Below, piece after piece: positions 35,072 through 46,721 of a stretch of 64,000 nt of DNA. The notes beneath the pieces were generated by a model, which searched no databases, had not been told where the DNA came from, and was given only the letters and a program-made list of their open reading frames with translations. Each line of letters begins with the position of its first letter. The first letter of the stretch is position 1. The DNA comes from Epichloe hybrida (lineage: Eukaryota > Ascomycota > Sordariomycetes > Hypocreales > Clavicipitaceae), in NCBI GenBank assembly GCA_019022495.1, contig JAFEKR010000005.1, forward strand, positions 248,001 through 312,000. Direction: 5' to 3'. The position numbers and the translations under genes are program-made.

Positions 35072-35904
35072 TTGATGATGACGTGAGGGATTGACATGTA
35101 CACATGAAGTCATTCAGCACATACACAGCAGGTAACGGGTCAGAATGTATCTTTTACTAGCCACCCACGCCTTGACGACAGCATTGCTGTGCTGGCCGAT
35201 GAGTTTGGATCCGAAAAAAAATGGCATGTCCTTCCAGAGGGGGGGTTCATGATTCAAGTATTAGTACATATACCGGGGGTGTTCTCGTTTGATCTATAGA
35301 AGCAGCGAAATGAAGTTATTAGAGACGCAACAATTCGCATCTGAACACTGCATCTCGCGGAGCACGGTGACAAGAGACTTGGTTGGAGCTTTATCCGAGG
35401 GTTTCGGGCGTGCCGTGTTCATGCGACTGCTTCGGCTACCTGCAACGAGAAGATTCTTCTTACAATTGATCCGCGTTGACTGAAGTGCGAGATATATATG
35501 GCTGTGGAGCTAGTATGCGGCATGTGATCTGCATCTTACGAGACGAAGTAAGTAGATTGTAAGTCGGTGGAAGATGTGCAAAATTGACGTAGCCTGGTGA
35601 GATCGGAACAGGTATAACGGCCGATGACATGTTGTTGTTGTATGCAGCAGCTAGCTGGAGAAATTGCGCTTTAAATGATTCGATGACTGTAGCTAAAGTA
35701 AGATCGAACCCGACTTATTCGACCACCCCCTCGTTTGCGATTTGTATCGTAGCTGGGTGGATGAACGGGGCAGAAGAGTTTTTCTCATGTTCACATGTTC
35801 GTATACACCATTTGTCACCGTGATGGTTTAATGAAACGGGGATCTGTTGACAGCATGATCTGAGTTGGCTGCACAGGGGAGTCCTTTTTATGGCCATTCA
35901 CGCA
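35072..35904. other. Convergent intergenic region
   Basis: These are the 3' flanks of sidA (plus) and the WW/FF protein gene (minus). No gene was seen; there is a pyrimidine-rich stretch near the right end. Confidence 0.6.
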
Positions 35905-37686
35905 TCATCCGCCCGCCTCTCCAGAAGCCAACTGACTCTGCAAGCCCCTTTTGCCCACCCTCATCGCAAGCTCCAACTCCCTTTCCTCCTCCCTCAGCCG
36001 GGCCTTGCCGGCAGCCAAGTCCCTCTCTCTCCTCCTCCGCTGCTCCTCCACAGCACGGTTTCTCTCCTCCAGAGCCCGCTCCCGCTTCTCCCTCGCCTCT
36101 CCAGCTTTCCTCCTCTCTTCGTCGTCCTCCGCCGCAGTGGCACTCGCGTCTCCAGACGGCGGCCCCGCCAGCGTCTGGATGTACGCCTCGATGAGGGCAT
36201 CTCGGATGGCAGGATCCAGCGACACGAAGCGAATATCAGTGAGGACCTGCGTCGGCAGATTCTCCAGCGACGACTTGTTGTGGAGGTGCCGCGGGGATTG
36301 CGCCCTCAACAGCGCCATGAGGTCTGATTTCAGCGTCGCCTGGGGCAGTTTCGACCGCGCAACATGTTCGCGGTACGCCTTTTCGCGCTCCTTGTCAGAA
36401 AGCCGCGTGTCCCTCATGGCGTCCTCCTTTTTGTACTTCCTTTTGAACTCGGGCCAGTACAGCTTCGGCGTGGCCTTTTCCTGCAACAGCGCCAGGTAGG
36501 CGATCTTGGGGTCCTTCCTTTCCTGCTTGGCCCGCTGGTCCTTGAGGTGGCTGATCTTCTCGCGCGTCCATTCGTCCCAGCAATCCTTGCGGGCGCGAGT
36601 GGTCGTCAGGGCTGTGTAGCGCGGGTCGTGTACGATTTTGCCCTCCTCGAGGAGTTTCTCCCAGGGGCTGTAGGGGTTGATGTGGAAGTCGTTGAGGAGG
36701 TCTTTGAATAGGAGCTTGGCGTCGTCTTGGGAGAAGTCTAGGCCCTCTGTGCCTTCGGGCCATTCTTCCATGTTGCCGTCGTCGTAGTCGCCCGGTTCGA
36801 GGCCATATTCTTCGCCCATGGCTTGTAGCTGTGCTGCGATGTCTGCTTCGGTGAATTCGACAACTGCGCCATGGCTCTGGCCGTCTTGCTCATATTCGAA
36901 CTGAACTCCTCGGCCGTCCTCATTTGCCTCTTTGTCTCCACCCTCTGGAGCGGCCTCTGTTCGTCTTCGTTTCGGCGCGTGATCATTGTCGGGGTCGTCG
37001 CCTTCTTCATCAGTCACCTCCACCTCTACTTCTTCGTACTCGTCGCTGTCGTCATCATGTCTTTGCGTGTCCTGGTGCGTGACCTTGTGCGCGGCCTTGG
37101 GCTGTTCTTCTTCTCTTGTGCTGGGGGGCTGGCCGTCCTTCTTGCCGCCCGCGTCCCCGGAGTCTCCGGAGGCCTTTTCCCGTATTCGCGCCGTGTCTAG
37201 CTCCAGAATGGCTCGGGCGAGCTTGTCGGGAATCCGCCAGTAACTAGCGTTCTTTACGGGATTGTAGGCGAACCGGCGGGAGTACTTTGTGTACACGAGC
37301 ATCCATGGCTCGCAACCGGGGATCTTCTCAGCTCGCCTCGGCTTGTCGTGAGGTTGGGGCCTTGGTCGGCCATCGTGACCTCCTCGTCCCCGCCTGCCGT
37401 GGCCGTCTCGATTTTGCGGCCGATTCTGTGGATTGAGCTGCGCTAGATAGGCGTTCGCTACGCGGGGGTCGGCGAGTGACGGGAGATGGGAATAGGGAGA
37501 GTATGAGTCCTGCGCTGGCTCGGGGGCGACTGCTGGCGCACCGGGTCGTTGATAGGTAGATTCTTTCGTCTCGGAGTGGTAGTAGTATTTGTGGCCGGTG
37601 GGAGCTGTGTGTTCCGTCCATCCAGGGGGCAAAGGGGTTGCTGCGGCCGCGGCTGCAGCGGAAGGCTTATATGTCGATCTGAGCAT
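35905..37686 (-). CDS. WW/FF-domain pre-mRNA splicing/transcription protein (TCERG1/Dre4-like)
   Basis: This intronless frame encodes 593 residues. An N-terminal WW domain (about 19-47) reads LPPGWTEHTAPTGHKYYYH and ends STYQRP. A second WW-like segment (about 125-155) has W...FAYNPVKNASYW. The middle is acidic, with a KRRRT nuclear signal. FF-type segments follow, best seen at about 320-375: LFKDLLNDFHINPYSPWEKL and DPRYTAL, then KIAYLALL...YWPEFKRKY. The C-terminus (about 520-580) is a charged Arg/Glu coiled coil. WW plus FF repeats are known from TCERG1/CA150 and fission yeast Dre4, which link RNA polymerase II CTD and splicing factors. Prp40 has a similar plan but a different size and layout. 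It is a nuclear housekeeping gene, divergent from the lipid phosphatase gene. Confidence 0.85.
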   Translation of the reverse strand: MLRSTYKPSAAAAAAATPLPPGWTEHTAPTGHKYYYHSETKESTYQRPGAPAVAPEPAQDSYSPYSHLPSLADPRVANAYLAQLNPQNRPQNRDGHGRRGRGGHDGRPRPQPHDKPRRAEKIPGCEPWMLVYTKYSRRFAYNPVKNASYWRIPDKLARAILELDTARIREKASGDSGDAGGKKDGQPPSTREEEQPKAAHKVTHQDTQRHDDDSDEYEEVEVEVTDEEGDDPDNDHAPKRRRTEAAPEGGDKEANEDGRGVQFEYEQDGQSHGAVVEFTEADIAAQLQAMGEEYGLEPGDYDDGNMEEWPEGTEGLDFSQDDAKLLFKDLLNDFHINPYSPWEKLLEEGKIVHDPRYTALTTTRARKDCWDEWTREKISHLKDQRAKQERKDPKIAYLALLQEKATPKLYWPEFKRKYKKEDAMRDTRLSDKEREKAYREHVARSKLPQATLKSDLMALLRAQSPRHLHNKSSLENLPTQVLTDIRFVSLDPAIRDALIEAYIQTLAGPPSGDASATAAEDDEERRKAGEAREKRERALEERNRAVEEQRRRRERDLAAGKARLREEERELELAMRVGKRGLQSQLASGEAGG

Positions 37687-38268
37687 GGCTGGCGACCGGC
37701 GATGGCTAGAACTTGGCCATTTGTGGAGGCGGTGGTGAGTCTGGAGAATCTTGCAATCAAATCATCCAAGTCGACGACTACATACAGTCATGCAGCAGTC
37801 TCTGTAGCAACTTGGGGTTGCCTACCTGGGTGGGGCAAGGCGGCAGGCACACTGCGGCACACTGCGGCACACTGCCACTTGGTTTGGTCAGTTTGGTCAA
37901 AGTCAGTGGTGAATTATGACATGTGCAGTGCAACACGGTTGAAAACTAGGCATTGACCTTGTTTTGCGAGTTTTTGCAAGGAGAAAGAACCGGCGGGTAT
38001 GATTATTAGTCTCGCACTTTGCATGCCATAGCTCGAGGTCGCCATGACTAATTAAAATCATGTTCCTGGCGCAGCTCCTCCAGCAAGGCGGGCACACAGA
38101 CCAAGCATCGAGTCCCTGGACAAGACCTCGTGCCCTGGACAGCAACTCCACGAACCGGATATCACTACTCAGACATCTCAGACATCTCAGGCCTCACCAT
38201 GCAGTGGACTGCTTCGTGTTCATGAAATCGCATCCAGGGATACCATCGTCTCCGACGTCCAACTTGGC
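37687..38268. promoter_or_regulatory. Divergent promoter interval (WW/FF gene and PAP2 gene)
   Basis: This 582-bp interval lies between two divergent start codons. It contains a 10-bp tandem repeat ACTGCGGCAC (about 2.5 copies, 37851-37875) and a short CAGACATCT duplication near 38173-38192. No factor site is claimed. Confidence 0.5.
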
Positions 38269-39405
38269 ATGGCGTCCCGTCAAGGCATAGTGCCCAGCGG
38301 CCCCGTGTCGTCCCTCCGTCGAGCGTGGCAGGTAAAGCTCTCCCAACCGCATCGTTTGGCCTAGGACCTGCAGCTGGTTCCGCTTCCAAATGCCAGTTCT
38401 AACCGTTCTGTACAGACTACGCATGCTCCTGAATATGTTGGGTTTTTAGTTCTCGTAGGAGCATGGGCAGCCGTATGAACCGACCCGTCTTCCAGCCGAC
38501 CATGAGCTTGACACTGAAATGGATGCACCCAACTCACAGCTTGCCATGTTCGTCACGCCCTTTCATCGCATGTTTTATATCAACGATCTGCGCATTTCAT
38601 TTCCCCATGCTTTGCATGAACGAGTCTCAGTCTGTAAGTTCAAGCCTGCGTCCGCAACCTTTCAAAGTGCCCCCCCCCCCCCTTCTTCGCTTGCTCACGC
38701 ATACACCCAGTCTGGCTCTTCATCTACGCCTTCGTCGTCCCGTTGGCCGTCCTCGTCCTCTACAATCTCATCGCCGGATCGCCCCTCGTAAAACACGAAG
38801 TCACTTACCTACCCTTCGCTATATCAATGGTCCTCACATCGTTCCTGACTGATATTGTGAAAAACGCCGTCGGTCGGCCTCGTCCAGACCTCCTGGATCG
38901 ATGCCACCCCACGGGAAGTACTAAGCAGAATGTCCTCGTCAGCATTGAGGTATGCGAAACTAGAGACTCGTTCAAGCTCCAAGACGGTTGGCGCTCCTTC
39001 CCGTCAGGTCACTCATCGTTTTCATTCGCCGGGCTGGGCTTCCTAAGCTTGTATCTCGCCGGACAACTACACATTTTCCATCACCCGGCCGGTGGCAGAG
39101 ACCTAGGGCGAGCCCTGTTCTGCCTGTCCCCGCTGATTGGGGCTACGCTCATCGCCATTTCACGCTGTGAGGACTACAGACATGATGTATATGATGTGTG
39201 CGTTGGGTCAGTCCTGGGCATGAGTGTTGCGTACTGGAGCTACCGGAGACATTGGCCGAGACTGTCGAGCCCTCGGTGTGATGAGCCTTATCCACGGCCG
39301 GGGACCGATCTGCAGTCGGCAACGTGGCAGCGGGTTCGTGATGAAGAGAACCCTGGTACTTTTGTAGGCGAAGAACATGAGCTCCAGGCCTTGCGGCAGT
39401 CTTGA
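38269..39405 (+). CDS. PAP2-family lipid phosphate phosphatase (DPP1/LPP-like)
   Basis: This membrane enzyme dephosphorylates phosphatidate, diacylglycerol pyrophosphate or related lipids. Exons are 38269-38331, 38416-38472, 38540-38633 and 38711-39405, giving 302 residues. The introns (84, 67 and 77 bp) have GTAAAG/TACAG, GTATGA/CACAG and GTAAGT/CCCAG ends. After joining, helix 1 (YVGFLVLVGAWAAV) runs into FVTPFHRMFYINDLRISFPHA and then helices WLFIYAFVVPLAVLVLYN and YLPFAISMVLTSFLTD. All three catalytic PAP2 motifs are present: KNAVGRPRP, SFPSGHSS and SRCEDYRHDVYD. The first two exons encode only 40 residues and could be missed by automatic annotation. Intron 3 contains a C-run of about 12. 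The start is the first ATG giving a continuous spliced frame; an upstream exon is not excluded. Confidence 0.9.
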
Positions 39406-39739
39406 AACTGACGTAACGTCTAGGCGGCCCAAGTCTCATAAAACCTTGTATGAATACTATTTATTACATGACAACGCCGTGGTCGCAGGCATACTGTGGC
39501 TTATCGAATGAGGATATCTCTTGCGCACAGAATAACGCTCATTCTTGCGCCGGGGGGAGAAAGAGCAGAGGACAAAGGTTAACAATAAAAGGAAAATTGG
39601 CAGCATTTGCAAACACACGAGTCAGGACTGTAATCAAAGTCATTCAGTCATGTTGGGTTATTATTACAAAGACTACCCTGACGTGGTCCATCTCTAGAAC
39701 AACCTCATCTATCCATTGACGCTCCTGAGAGAAGAAATA
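39406..39739. other. Convergent intergenic region
   Basis: These are the 3' flanks of the PAP2 gene and the proteasome gene. Nothing else was seen. Confidence 0.6.
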
Positions 39740-40708
39740 TTATTTCTCCTCAGCCTCCTCGCTCTTCGCCAAGTCGTGCTCTTTCAGCAAAGCGGTGATC
39801 TCGTCCGCGCTCCACAATCGATGATAAATTTTGCCTTCCTCTGTTTGTCCTACCGTTGCAAATTCAACTACAGGGGTTTGGTTAGCACCTAGAGGCTGTA
39901 GTGTGATCATCGTAAGCCAAGCACTTACTCTTCTCGCTGTTCAATTTGGTTGAATCCATAGTCTTGCTCAAAACCTTGACCGCCATCGCACACGCCTCCT
40001 TAAGGGTGCAGTCCTCCTTGTAATCTTGCTTCAACAGGCTCTGGGCACTTGCATTGTTGGCTCCTGCACTGGTTGCCTTCCAGCCGCCATAGTTGCCAGA
40101 TGGGTTGCTGAGGTACAGCTGGAACTGTCTGCGAGGGTCCCAGCCGGCGTAGATGAATGACACACCGAAAGGTCGGAGACCACCATGCTGAGTATATCCT
40201 TGTTTCAAATCGCACAAGCGACGAACGAGCTGTTCGCAGGGAATATCTTCGTTGTAGGTGAGGAGGTATCGCTGGGCAGCCTGCCGGGCGTAGTTGATGA
40301 GAATGTTGGCGTCAGCGGTCATGCCTGCGACGGCACAAATCATGTTGCTACGGAGACAAAAGATTAGGTGTAGTCCCATTGATAAGTACGTAGAGCTTCA
40401 AGGGGAGCCTCGCAGCAACGTACTCGTTCAGGACGTAAAGCTTCTCCGCGGATGTATCCTGCTCTAGCAACTTTGAAGTGACTTTTCGTTCCGCAGCAAG
40501 GACAATGCCATCTTTTGCGAGGATACCGATGGCAGTTCCAGCATGTGAAATGGCTTCAAGAGCATACTCTACTTGGTAGAGACGACCTTCGGGTGAGAAG
40601 ATGGTTGTCTGGTGGGCATCATAGGTCAGTTGCTAAGTTTGGACATGACAAGATGGCAATCCAAGGAATCACGGAAGCACATACTCGTGAATCGTAACGG
40701 CGAGACAT
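39740..40708 (-). CDS. PRE9: 20S proteasome subunit alpha-3 (PRE9/PSMA4)
   Basis: This is a structural alpha-ring subunit of the 20S proteasome, cytosolic and nuclear. Exons are 40708-40685, 40608-40424, 40347-39929 and 39867-39740, giving 251 residues. The introns (76, 76 and 61 bp) all have GT-AG ends. The N-terminus reads [20 protein letters not shown] and continues [12 protein letters not shown], the proteasome alpha-subunit signature that gates the ring. [35 protein letters not shown] and [12 protein letters not shown] identify alpha-type 4 (yeast Pre9). The C-terminus is acidic. The tiny 8-codon first exon sets the start. It is divergent from the BYE1-like gene. Confidence 0.97.
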
Positions 40709-41822
40709 GGCTGAGGAATTGACCCTGTCGTCAGGTCGAACGGGATTGAGGACGAAGGTCAGTCTTCTCTGTACATGTAGGTACGAAAGAGGGCAGTGAA
40801 GAAGAGCGATGGCTATCGTTCAGTCGTGGTCGGATTACGGGTTGAGATGCTGCACCACAGGCGTCACTCACAGCGCGGAAGCTCCAGGCACAAGCTAGCC
40901 GCGTAGTGAGCTCCAGCCCTGCTCGAAACACCCAGGATAGATACCTCAGGCCGCAGGATCCCGGGGCTTTTCCTCATGTCGGCTTTCGGACCTCTGGGGG
41001 GGATGCTGACTCATCACGAAGCTCGTCCTTCCTCAGGCAAGCGATGAGTCGCTGCCTTTTTTTTCAGTTGCAGCCCCGCCACCAACGCCCAATACAAGAC
41101 GAGCAAATTGAATACGCGGCACCACCACAGCCAGACCTTGACATGTTTGCCATTACAAATGCCGAACCTGGTTCGCGAAATTTTTCCCTCCTACATATTA
41201 CACTATCACCTCATCAACAACCTCGACCTGCTTCATCCCCCGGCCTTTGCGCACTCCGTCCAAAGTCGTTTTCCAGATCGTGCACACAAGTGCTCAATTC
41301 CCTCCAACTGCTTTCCTAGACGTTTTTGCGCAAGTGTTCTTCATTCCTCTCGACGCGCAACACCCACCAGCTTCACCCGCCATTCGTCCCTACCCCAAAA
41401 AAGTACACCGAGGTCACCAGCTCACACCCTTTTTTGCACTCTTGTCGCAACAACTTGAGCATCCGAAACGCGAACGCATCACTTGTTTGTGAAGCACCAA
41501 ATAAAGTTCGGAATCAAGCTTCGTAAAGAGGCCAAGTCATCTAAGAAGCCCTGCGCACGGAATAGAGAGCAGCTTTGTGGGGTTTGAAGTTTTGTTTTGC
41601 AAGGAAATTTGGCCTCGTTATAGTCGTGACTCTCTAGTCCTGTCTACCTCGTAAATATCAAATGCCTGTTCAAGGCTTCTCAGCCTTGAACCCTCTCCTG
41701 CATCAGTAGACCACAATCGGTTACATCCGGGGCAGGAAACTTCACAAAACCCCATCACAGCTGTTCCTCCCTATCGCGGCTTCAGGACGAGACGAAGAAA
41801 ACTACCATTAGTCCAAGACGCC
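40709..41822. promoter_or_regulatory. Divergent promoter interval (PRE9 and BYE1-like)
   Basis: A 1.1-kb interval lies between two divergent housekeeping genes. It has pyrimidine-rich tracts on the BYE1 side, where a long 5' leader is likely. No gene was supported; the frames at 40906-41526 lack features. Confidence 0.5.
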
Positions 41823-44547
41823 ATGTCTGGTAAGCTCAACAAAGTCCACTCATCTAGGTTCAAATCCCTCTCCAAGGTGGCTGCGGGTTCACGCACCTGG
41901 AAGGCAATACGCGACACGCATTGCAATTCACTCAGAACTGACATACAATACGCAGGAGAAGCAGAGCCACGACGCTCAGTCAGGGCGACCAAAGGCCAAC
42001 ATACCAAATCGTTTGACGAACTCGAGCCAGCTGTGGCACCGAAGCGACGACAAACAAAGAAGACGAAAAAGGCGCAAGAGAAGGACCAATCTCAGGAACC
42101 TGAAGAGGTCATTCGTTGCGTATGCGGTGCAACAGGACAGGATGAGGACTCTGGAGAAGCTTGGATATCATGCGAAACCTGTTATGCCTGGCAACATAAT
42201 GTCTGTGTTGGTGTAAGCTCATTCGAAGACGAGATCCCAGAAAATTATTGGTGTGAACGATGCAGACCAGAAGATCACAAAGAGCTGTTGGAGAGTATTG
42301 CTAGAGGAGAGAAGCTATGGGAGGCACGAAGAAAGGCTCACGAAGAAGAAGAAACCGAGAGGAAGAAGAAAAAGGGTGGGCGGAAAGCCAAGGGAAAGAG
42401 AGGGAGTGACCCCAGGGAAGAGCTTGACAAGGACGGCAGTAAAGCCAAAGCCAAAGCGTCGCCAGCTCCTGACGCAAAGGACAAAAAGGAAACTGCGCCA
42501 AAGCAGGGCAAACGCAAGTCCCGAGAAGAGTCCCACGATTTGGATGGCAAGGTAAGATTTTTTCCACATCTCATCAAGCCCCTTTGAAAAGCAACGTTGA
42601 CAGGTTGGCTAACAATATTCACAACAGTCAAGTAAGCTACGCCGTGTGTCTGAGCGTGACGCTGTTCCTGGATCAGCGCAATATACCAAACCTGACGATT
42701 TGCCAACGTCGATTTCGGAACTTGTGGCAGGGCGAGCAGGTCCTGCTAAAGCTCTCAAGAAGTCCATCTCTCATGCACTAGGGACTATAGTAAAACAAGG
42801 CGACTTCGATCTGCCAGAGGGCTCTTCGGAAGACCAAATGTCAGAAGATTTCGCACTTCAGATCGAACGTGCCGTGTATGACACACACCCCGCCAACAAG
42901 GGACAGAAGGAGTATGGTCAGCAGATAAAGTCTTTGACCTTTAACCTTAAGAATAACTTGGAGGTGATGCAGGGCCTATTGCACGGGGCACATACGCCTC
43001 CAGCTCTGGCCGTGATGACATCTGAACAACTAGCCTCGGCCGAGATGCAGAGACAAACAGCCGAAATGAGGGCAAAGGCTGAGAAACAGTCCATTCTATA
43101 CACGCAAGACACAGGACCACGCGTGCGAAGAACACACAAGGGCGAAGAGGTTGTGGAGGACGAGAATATCATCAATGACGCGCCCATACCTACGGCAGGA
43201 GGACCTCGTAAAGATGATGGTGCCGCCGATGCCCGACACCCCCCGCTCGTGAAACGCGAATCAACAGGAGGAGACCAGAGCGACGTCAAAGGTAGATCAC
43301 CGTCACAATCCGAAGGGCCGCAGCAATCGCCAAGTCAGCCCGACTTTGACATCAACAAAGTGTTTTCAACAGTCAAGACGCCAACGGCTTCACAGAATCG
43401 TCGGCCCTCGGCACCTGTAGTGAAAACCCAAGATCCCGGCTTTGACCCTGATGTGGATCGCATGTTGCAAGATGAGACCGAATCACCCCCGTATTCACCG
43501 ACTGAGGAAACGCAAGACCCTGATGTAATTTGGAAGGGATCACTTGCCATGAGCTCCATTGCCGATTTCCAAGCCACTGCCAAACACGTCGGAGGGGCCA
43601 ACTTTGCCTCATTTGGGCCTTGGTCCAAACTCATCCCCAAACGGATGACGGTTGCCGGACGCATTCCGCAACAGAGCGCCATCGAGTATCTTTGCAGTTT
43701 GCGATACAGCAACCTCACTGACATTGTGGTTGTTAGTATATCGCCCACCTCGGCGGACTCTCAGCAAGATTTCAGTGCTCTTGTGGATTATTTCGTGAGC
43801 AAGAATCGATACGGAGTTGTCGGTAATAAGGTAGCTGGCAACGTCAGAGATACGTATCTTGTGCCCGTACCAGCAGGAGATGATGGACACCCCGAGTTCA
43901 TGCTCAATCTTGTGGACAACTACATCCCCAAGACAAGGACTGAGCCGATGCTTTTGGCGGTGTTCGTGTATCGCAACGAACCAGACCAGCTCAGGCAAGG
44001 CAATGACGAAAAGACACCCACGCCGACGACACAACCACCAAGCGTCACGGCTTCACCAACACCAGGGCCCGGCGCCGTACGAAACAGTTCCATGTGCGGA
44101 CCGGCATTCTCGCCTTCCACGCCACAGGGGCAGTTTACACCGCAACCCCAACCTGGAGTTCCGGGCCAGTCGACAACGCCAGTTCCCATCCCCCAGCCGC
44201 CTCACATGCAGCGGCCTCCACCACCTGCTCAAGCGGGCGTGCCACCGCCTCGCCATGCGCCAGTGGTGCCCGCCAGCCAAATGACGGAAACACAGAAGGT
44301 CCAGGCTCAGCAGACGGGACAGGTCATTGCACGAGAGATTCTCGGAAACCTCATCAGCGTCCCTACTGTGCAGTTCATTCTGCCGCAAGCCCATCAAATG
44401 TCGCGACGCGAGTGGGAAGTTATCCGATCAATCTACGAGAAGGATCCTCGAGCCCGTGATGACCTGCAATACCTTGGTCAGATACTAGAGAAGGAAGGTG
44501 CCGAGAAACGGGCCCAAAGTAATGCAGCAGCAGGAAAGCCAACGTAG
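41823..44547 (+). CDS. BYE1: PHD-TFIIS central-SPOC protein (BYE1/PHF3-like)
   Basis: This is a nuclear regulator that binds RNA polymerase II. Exons are 41823-41829 (7 bases), 41956-42551 and 42628-44547, giving 840 residues. Intron 1 (41830-41955) has GTAAGC, branch CTGAC and CGCAG; it is 126 bp with no in-frame stop. Removing it gives MSGEAEPRRSVRATKGQHTK, the usual start of this family, so the splice is preferred over the uninterrupted frame. Domains in order: a PHD finger CVCGATG...CETCYAWQHNVC...WCERC; a basic Lys-rich linker; a TFIIS central-like helical domain (from RRVSERDAVPG to about QSILYTQD); a disordered Ser/Pro region; a SPOC domain (VIWKGSLAMSSIADF to LLAVFVYRNEP); a Pro-rich tail. 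This PHD-TLD-SPOC order is that of yeast Bye1. The histone-mark preference is unknown. Confidence 0.92.
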
Positions 44548-45916
44548 GAAAGAAGCACAATGCCGCTGACGAGAAGGACATATCGGTAAAATCGTGACGC
44601 AAAATTGATGTCCTTGTTTTGTTCCCTAACCCATCCTATGGATGATTTTCTGCACTTGTACATATATCTCTTGATTGATATTTTGCAATTTGGCGCAATG
44701 AACAAGTTGGCAAACTCTTGAGGTGGACGGGAATGGAATTTGGCAAAACTCACGGAGTCTGGAGCACGGCGTGCGTATGTCTGTGTGTGCGTATGTGTGT
44801 GTGGACGGAATCAGTCGACGTGGGGGATACCATATTGCCGTAACCTGTTATTTATAGCTAAGCTATAAGAAATAGTGTGCAAATTGCAGGTTTTTACTTT
44901 TGGACTTCCCAGCAGCGTAAGTTGACGATGATGTCGTTGAAATGGATCCATCCATGTGATGTGGCTCATATAGGCTGGAATCATGACGCCGCGCGACCCC
45001 ACCTTCAACCTCGCGAGACACCTCTTTGGATTTGTGATGGACACACAAAGCACCGCTCATCCATCAGTGCTCACATGCATCCTCACCCAAATATCCCAAG
45101 TCCACCCATCTAATCGAAAAAAACAAAACGACGTGAATTTATTTCAAAGCACGAATTCCATTCCGCCCCCCCCAATCATCCTGTCCTGCCGTCCTGGGGG
45201 ATCCCATGACTGCTTCCCCATCGCGACGTCATCATGGCTCTTCACCAACCCACCTTCATCAACGGGAATGGCCCCGGCGCCGCGGCGGCCTCTACAGCGG
45301 ATAGCATAATCAAGTCGGATGCTCAGACGCCGTGCATCCAGTGCGGAGATGCGGAATGCTGCTGTATTCCTATTCCGTGCGTGGTGCTGTAGGATTGGTT
45401 TCGTGCTTCGTGTGCAGTCGCGCCACGGCTCGAGGGGCTTGAATCGTGGCAATGGGAAGGCGCTGATCAGTTATTCGCCGGGGGGTTCGGGAGGAGGAGG
45501 AGGAGGAGGAGGAGAAAGTATGGGTATGGACGGGTTTTCCGGAGGCGATGCGATGGGGGAAGGGGGGAGAATCACGATATCGGGGACAACATTCTTTCGA
45601 AATATGATGGCTATCAATCATTATTTGTGATAATGTCGGCTTGTGGAAGTACATTTCTCGCAAGTCACTGTTGATATCTTGTAGGTCGGAATGCCGTTTC
45701 ACTTCAACACGGTCCAGCTTGGAACAATAGAACCCAACTTGGCAACTGTTCATTTACCACCACCACGTCCGTTCGTGAGAATCCCAAAATAATCCGGTGC
45801 CATCGGCGCCGTCCAAAACTCCGTGCTAATGTTATACCTTGTCGTATGCATACAATGCAACCCCGTGCCCAAGCCTGAGCAGCAAAAAAAAAAATTGAAA
45901 AATTGAACGCCACCCC
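44548..45916. other. Convergent intergenic region with GGA microsatellite
   Basis: This 1.37-kb region lies between the 3' ends of the BYE1-like gene and MED7. It holds a GT-rich patch near 44775-44800 and a GGA repeat of about eight units near 45490-45513. No gene with recognisable features was found. Confidence 0.55.
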
Positions 45917-46721
45917 TCATGATGCAAATTCCGCATCGGCAGCAGCCCATATCTCTCTCTCCCACCTAAGGGCCAGCTCTTCCCCCGCGCTCTCTTCATC
46001 GATCCTCCCACTGCTGAGCTTCTCCTGTTCTCCCAGTCTCAAGCTTCCCAGACCCTCCAATACCCTCCTCGCCCTATCAACCTGGGTGCGAATCGCCACC
46101 GTCTCGCTCCGCGTCTTGTCCAAGTGATTCTGCATCATTGCGATGGCTGACTCCCTCGCTTGATGGGGCCTGTACTCGTTGAGAATGTGATGAATGTTGA
46201 TGAAGAGCGTGCGCAGGTCTTGAATCTTGGATTCCGCATCGGCTGGGTTTCGGGACAGCGTGCCCGAGAGCTCGAGAAAGTTGAGGAGGAGCGACTTGAC
46301 GAGTTTCTTGAGCTCAAATGCCCGGTCGTAGTGCTTGGCGTCTTTGGAGGCGGGGAGGTTCAGCTTGGGGAGGTTGGCGATGCCTTGGTCTTCGAGGGTG
46401 GGCAGTTTGTCGTCGAGCTACGGGGCCGCATTAGCAAAGACGTGTTTCTGCAGGAGAGGCAACATGGCGGAGACTCATCACCATGTACTGGTCACCGAAG
46501 ACTCGCCATCGCCCATCGGCTGGCTCCATGGGAGGCTGTAGATTGGCCAATTCCTGTGGCAGACCTGGGATACGGACAGCGGATGCGGATTGGTCGCCGG
46601 CACCGGCGAACGAGTTGCGCAGTTCTTCTATACGTGCTACTCGGTCGGGCGTAAAGTCCTTCCAAAAGGAAGGGGGGTTGGGGAACGTCGAGGCAAGCGA
46701 GTGCGCCTCTTGCTCGGCCAT
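45917..46721 (-). CDS. MED7: Mediator complex subunit 7
   Basis: MED7 is a middle-module Mediator subunit that forms a long coiled-coil hinge with MED21 and relays activator signals to RNA polymerase II. Exons are 46721-46482 and 46417-45917, giving 246 residues. The intron 46418-46481 has GTGATG and CCGTAG ends. The N-terminus carries the MED7 hallmark FPNPPSFWKDFTPD, followed by LPQELANLQPP and GRWRVFGDQYM. Exon 2 continues LDDKLPTLEDQGI, HYDRAFELKKLVKSLLLNF and the helical LRTLFINIHHILNEYRPHQAR segment. An in-frame ATG at 46862 would add 47 residues lacking family resemblance, so the start at 46721 (context CACCATGG) is chosen. Confidence 0.95.

Noticed and set aside
41860..41875. GGTTCAAATCC-like B box, possible tRNA
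   Set aside because: No matching A box, acceptor stem or cloverleaf precedes it. It lies in intron 1 of the BYE1-like gene.
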